Shown piece by piece: positions 5,077-7,088 of a DNA stretch of 7,088 nt (within the stretch, counting starts at the first letter, position 1; each line of letters opens with the position of its first letter). This DNA comes from JBOGWY01 sp050694015 (GTDB taxonomy: Bacteria; Actinomycetota; CADDZG01; WHSQ01): positions 1 to 7,088 of the forward strand of contig JBOGWY010000036.1 of NCBI GenBank assembly GCA_050694015.1, given 5' to 3'. Both the position numbers and the translations under genes were made by a program. Under the pieces are notes generated by a model. It did no database searches. It saw only the letters and a list, made by a program, of their open reading frames with translations, and was not told the DNA's origin.

Positions 5077-7058
5077 ATCTTCGTAGAGCGACAAGATCGG
5101 TACTGCTTGCGGGGGCGCTCGTCGCGTCTCTGTTCCCGGCGACGGAGGCGCTCGCGGCGCCGACCGTCGAGCTGTTGAACCCGTCCGACTACACCGGCGA
5201 TCAGGCGCCGCAGCGAGTGATCTCCTCGGCGCCGGACGGGACCGACAACACCTACGAGTTGGTGGCGTGGGTGGGCGATTCCCCGTCCAGCCCGCTGGTC
5301 GAGTTCGAGATCCTCACCCTGCAGACGCAGACCGAGGTCGCGACGGTGGCCGGGGTCGCGATCGGCGACGACACGTGGAGCGGACAGTTCGCGATCGACG
5401 ACACGATCGTCGACGGCCAGTACACGTTGCGCGCCTCCCTCTTTCAGAACTTCACCGGGCCGGGCACCGGCGAGGAAGTCGACACCGTGCAACGGACGGT
5501 GACGATCAACGGCGGAACCCCGGGACCGGCCGCCAACGCGGTTTCGATCCAGACCCCCGCCAACGGCGGCGGCATCGGGTTCTTCACCCCGCCCAACAAG
5601 CTGCCCGTCGCCCACATGTCGGGAACTGCCAGCGCCACTACCGCTCAGGCCAGGCTGCTGTTCTCGACCTCGAACCCCGGCAGCAACCCGGCGTGGACGC
5701 AGTGCGGCGGCGCACCGGTCGGCCAGGTTGGGTCCTGGGTGGGACGATGCACGCTTCCCGAGAACGTCAATCCCAATGCCGTGCGCGCGGTCGCTGCGGT
5801 GGCCAACGGAACCCCGTTCCCGGGAACCCCCGTGGCTCCCGCCGATGCGAGCGGCGACGCGCATCGTGTGGTGCCGTACACGGCGCGCCCGACCAGGGTG
5901 CGCTTCGACGGTGCGAACAACAGCTACACGCCCCAGCCGAGCACCTGTCAGGGGATCGTCGCTCAGCTGGTTGACCAGAACGACGTGCCCGTCCCGAGCG
6001 CGAACGTGGACATCCACTCGCAGGGACCCGACGACCAGCTGCGCTACGCCACTGTTCGCAACGACAACAGCGAGTTCCAGGCACCCAACGACGGTCACGG
6101 CGCAAGTGAAGCGACCGTCCAGTGCGATACGACCGATCCGACGGGTCAACAGGCAGAGCACGGCGTCCCCGGCGGCGCCGACATCAAGCACATCGAATCC
6201 ACCGGCGGAACGAACGCGAACGGCGAGTTCAAGTTCTTCCTGAGGTCGACCTCGATGGGCGGGACGCTCGCGACCATGTGGTCGGACAACGATGACGACG
6301 ACTCCCGCGACTCGGGTGAGGCCGCCGGCACCGCGCGGATCGGCTGGGGCGTATCGCCCCCGCCTCCGACCCAGGAGATCATCATCGATCCGGGGGCCGC
6401 GACCGCGGCGGTGGGCTCGTGTGAACGCGTCGTCCTAGAAGCGCTGCAGGACGGGTCGCCGATCGTCGGCGCGAACGTGGACGTGCACGTCACCGGACCG
6501 ACCGGCGTCGCGTTCTGCCCCGCCGAGGGGAGCGGCACGCGCCCGCCGGACATGGGCGGTCACACCGGGGACTCCGACGGCGGCGATATGCATCACAACG
6601 AAGGGGAGACCAACGTCCAGGGTGAGCTCGTCTTCGGCGTCACCGCGCCGATAGAGGGCCGTACCGAGATCACCGTGTGGCTCGACTCCACCGACGACGA
6701 CGCGCAGGCCCCCACCGAGCCGACCGAGGCGGGTGAAGTGTCGTGGCAAGCCGTCGGGGATCGCTCGATCTCGATGGAGTCCAACCGTCGCCGGGTCCGC
6801 AAGGGGCGGCGCGTCAGATTCACGGGTGAGATCACCGCGACCGACGCATGCGCCGATGGACAGAGAGTCGTCCTGCAAGCACGGCGGCCGGGCAGCCGGT
6901 TCCGGAAGGTTGCCGCGCGCAGGACCGACGATAGCGGCGCCTTCAGGTTCAGCGTCAGGGTGCGGAGGACGAAGGACTACCGCGCGTTCGCTCCGCGCAA
7001 CGCGCCCTGCGACCCGGCCCGCTCCCGCGTCATCCGAGTAAGAGCCCTCCGCCGCTAA
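5073..7058 (+). CDS. Secreted modular Ig-like paralogue ending in a strongly basic Ig-like domain instead of RTX
   Basis: 661 residues; the ATG overlaps the gene 2 stop by four bases, so the two genes form an operon with likely translational coupling. Residues 1-28 are a clear Sec signal peptide (N-L-R-R, hydrophobic core, A-L-A/A-P). Modules: A 29-147 (V-E-L-L-N-P, D-D-T-W), B 156-269 (P-A-N-G-G, G-T-A-S-A, W-T-Q-C ... G-R-C, G-D-A-H-R-V), C type I 270-426, C type II 434-559, basic domain 562-661. Both C modules keep D-x-H-x-x-G-P and H-x-E (K-H-I-E and H-H-N-E). The last 91 residues hold about 29 Arg/Lys against 7 Asp/Glu by my count, with a Cys pair (DAC, APC) and the T-D-D-S-G-x-F-x-F pattern of bacterial Ig-like domains. 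It ends in R-A-L-R-R with no sorting signal. Likely an extracellular partner of gene 2; function unknown. The stop is TAA. Confidence 0.9.
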   Translation: MNLRRATRSVLLAGALVASLFPATEALAAPTVELLNPSDYTGDQAPQRVISSAPDGTDNTYELVAWVGDSPSSPLVEFEILTLQTQTEVATVAGVAIGDDTWSGQFAIDDTIVDGQYTLRASLFQNFTGPGTGEEVDTVQRTVTINGGTPGPAANAVSIQTPANGGGIGFFTPPNKLPVAHMSGTASATTAQARLLFSTSNPGSNPAWTQCGGAPVGQVGSWVGRCTLPENVNPNAVRAVAAVANGTPFPGTPVAPADASGDAHRVVPYTARPTRVRFDGANNSYTPQPSTCQGIVAQLVDQNDVPVPSANVDIHSQGPDDQLRYATVRNDNSEFQAPNDGHGASEATVQCDTTDPTGQQAEHGVPGGADIKHIESTGGTNANGEFKFFLRSTSMGGTLATMWSDNDDDDSRDSGEAAGTARIGWGVSPPPPTQEIIIDPGAATAAVGSCERVVLEALQDGSPIVGANVDVHVTGPTGVAFCPAEGSGTRPPDMGGHTGDSDGGDMHHNEGETNVQGELVFGVTAPIEGRTEITVWLDSTDDDAQAPTEPTEAGEVSWQAVGDRSISMESNRRRVRKGRRVRFTGEITATDACADGQRVVLQARRPGSRFRKVAARRTDDSGAFRFSVRVRRTKDYRAFAPRNAPCDPARSRVIRVRALRR

Positions 7059-7088
7059 CCGATTTGTGAGCACATAGCCGCGTTTTCA

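Noticed and set aside
2605..5094. 829-residue open frame on the - strand
   Set aside because: It lies opposite genes 2 and 3, is rich in Val, Arg and Ala, has no recognisable domain or signal, and runs against a + strand frame with clear modules and RTX repeats. Long antisense frames are expected when third positions are nearly all G or C.
5073..5156. Possible Tat signal in gene 3 (and in gene 2 at 1555-1680)
   Set aside because: Both have clustered arginines, but the residues around them do not fit the S-R-R-x-F-L-K pattern, and the hydrophobic cores are of the Sec kind.
4002..6191. 729-residue open frame on the - strand
   Set aside because: Same type of shadow, crossing the gene 2-gene 3 junction and overlapping the other antisense frame; low-complexity P/S/R runs opposite the RTX block.
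7059..7088. TGTG-AG-CACA inverted repeat at 7065-7074 after gene 3
   Set aside because: Only a 4-bp stem with a 2-base loop; too short to call a terminator or operator, and the sequence ends 14 bases later.

Overview
The window is GC-rich, and third codon positions are mostly G or C. All genes lie on the + strand. GTG and ATG starts with GGAGG-type ribosome binding sites, Sec-type signal peptides and cysteine-flanked RTX repeat blocks of the kind common in actinobacterial 'calcium-binding proteins' suggest a free-living, high-GC Actinomycetota, possibly an uncultured lineage. That placement is inference; the window holds no marker gene.

Layout: (1) 1-1443 is the 3' part of a secreted modular protein. 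It is open to the left edge, so its N-terminus is missing. (2) 1444-1554 is a short gap with a strong 16-bp hairpin. (3) 1555-5076 encodes a 1173-residue secreted or N-terminally anchored modular protein ending in RTX repeats. (4) 5073-7058 encodes a 661-residue secreted protein that overlaps the previous stop by 4 bases (ATGA) and ends in a strongly basic Ig-like domain instead of RTX repeats. Only 30 bases follow, with nothing recognisable.

The three proteins are paralogues built from one kit of parts. Module A is an Ig-like domain with an N-P near its start and a D-T-W in the middle. Module B has P-x-N-G-G, G-T-x-S-A, W-x-x-C and a closing H-R-V. Module C is a Big_1-like Ig domain with a long histidine-bearing insert and a closing W-x-D...W. 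The orders are gene 1: (..)B-C-RTX; gene 2: A-B-C-C-A-B-C-RTX; gene 3: A-B-C-C-basic domain. Gene 2 looks like a gene-3-like unit fused to an RTX-ending unit.

All three are probably exported and folded outside the cell with disulphides and bound calcium, as surface, matrix or adhesin-like proteins. Genes 2 and 3 are almost certainly co-translated and may act together. No enzyme, transporter or regulator is visible, and the exact function is unknown. The most interesting feature is that all six C modules keep the same set of four His, one Asp and one Glu (D-x-H-x-x-G-P ... P-x-x-G-H ... H ... H-x-E), which looks like a metal site not present in ordinary Big_1 domains.
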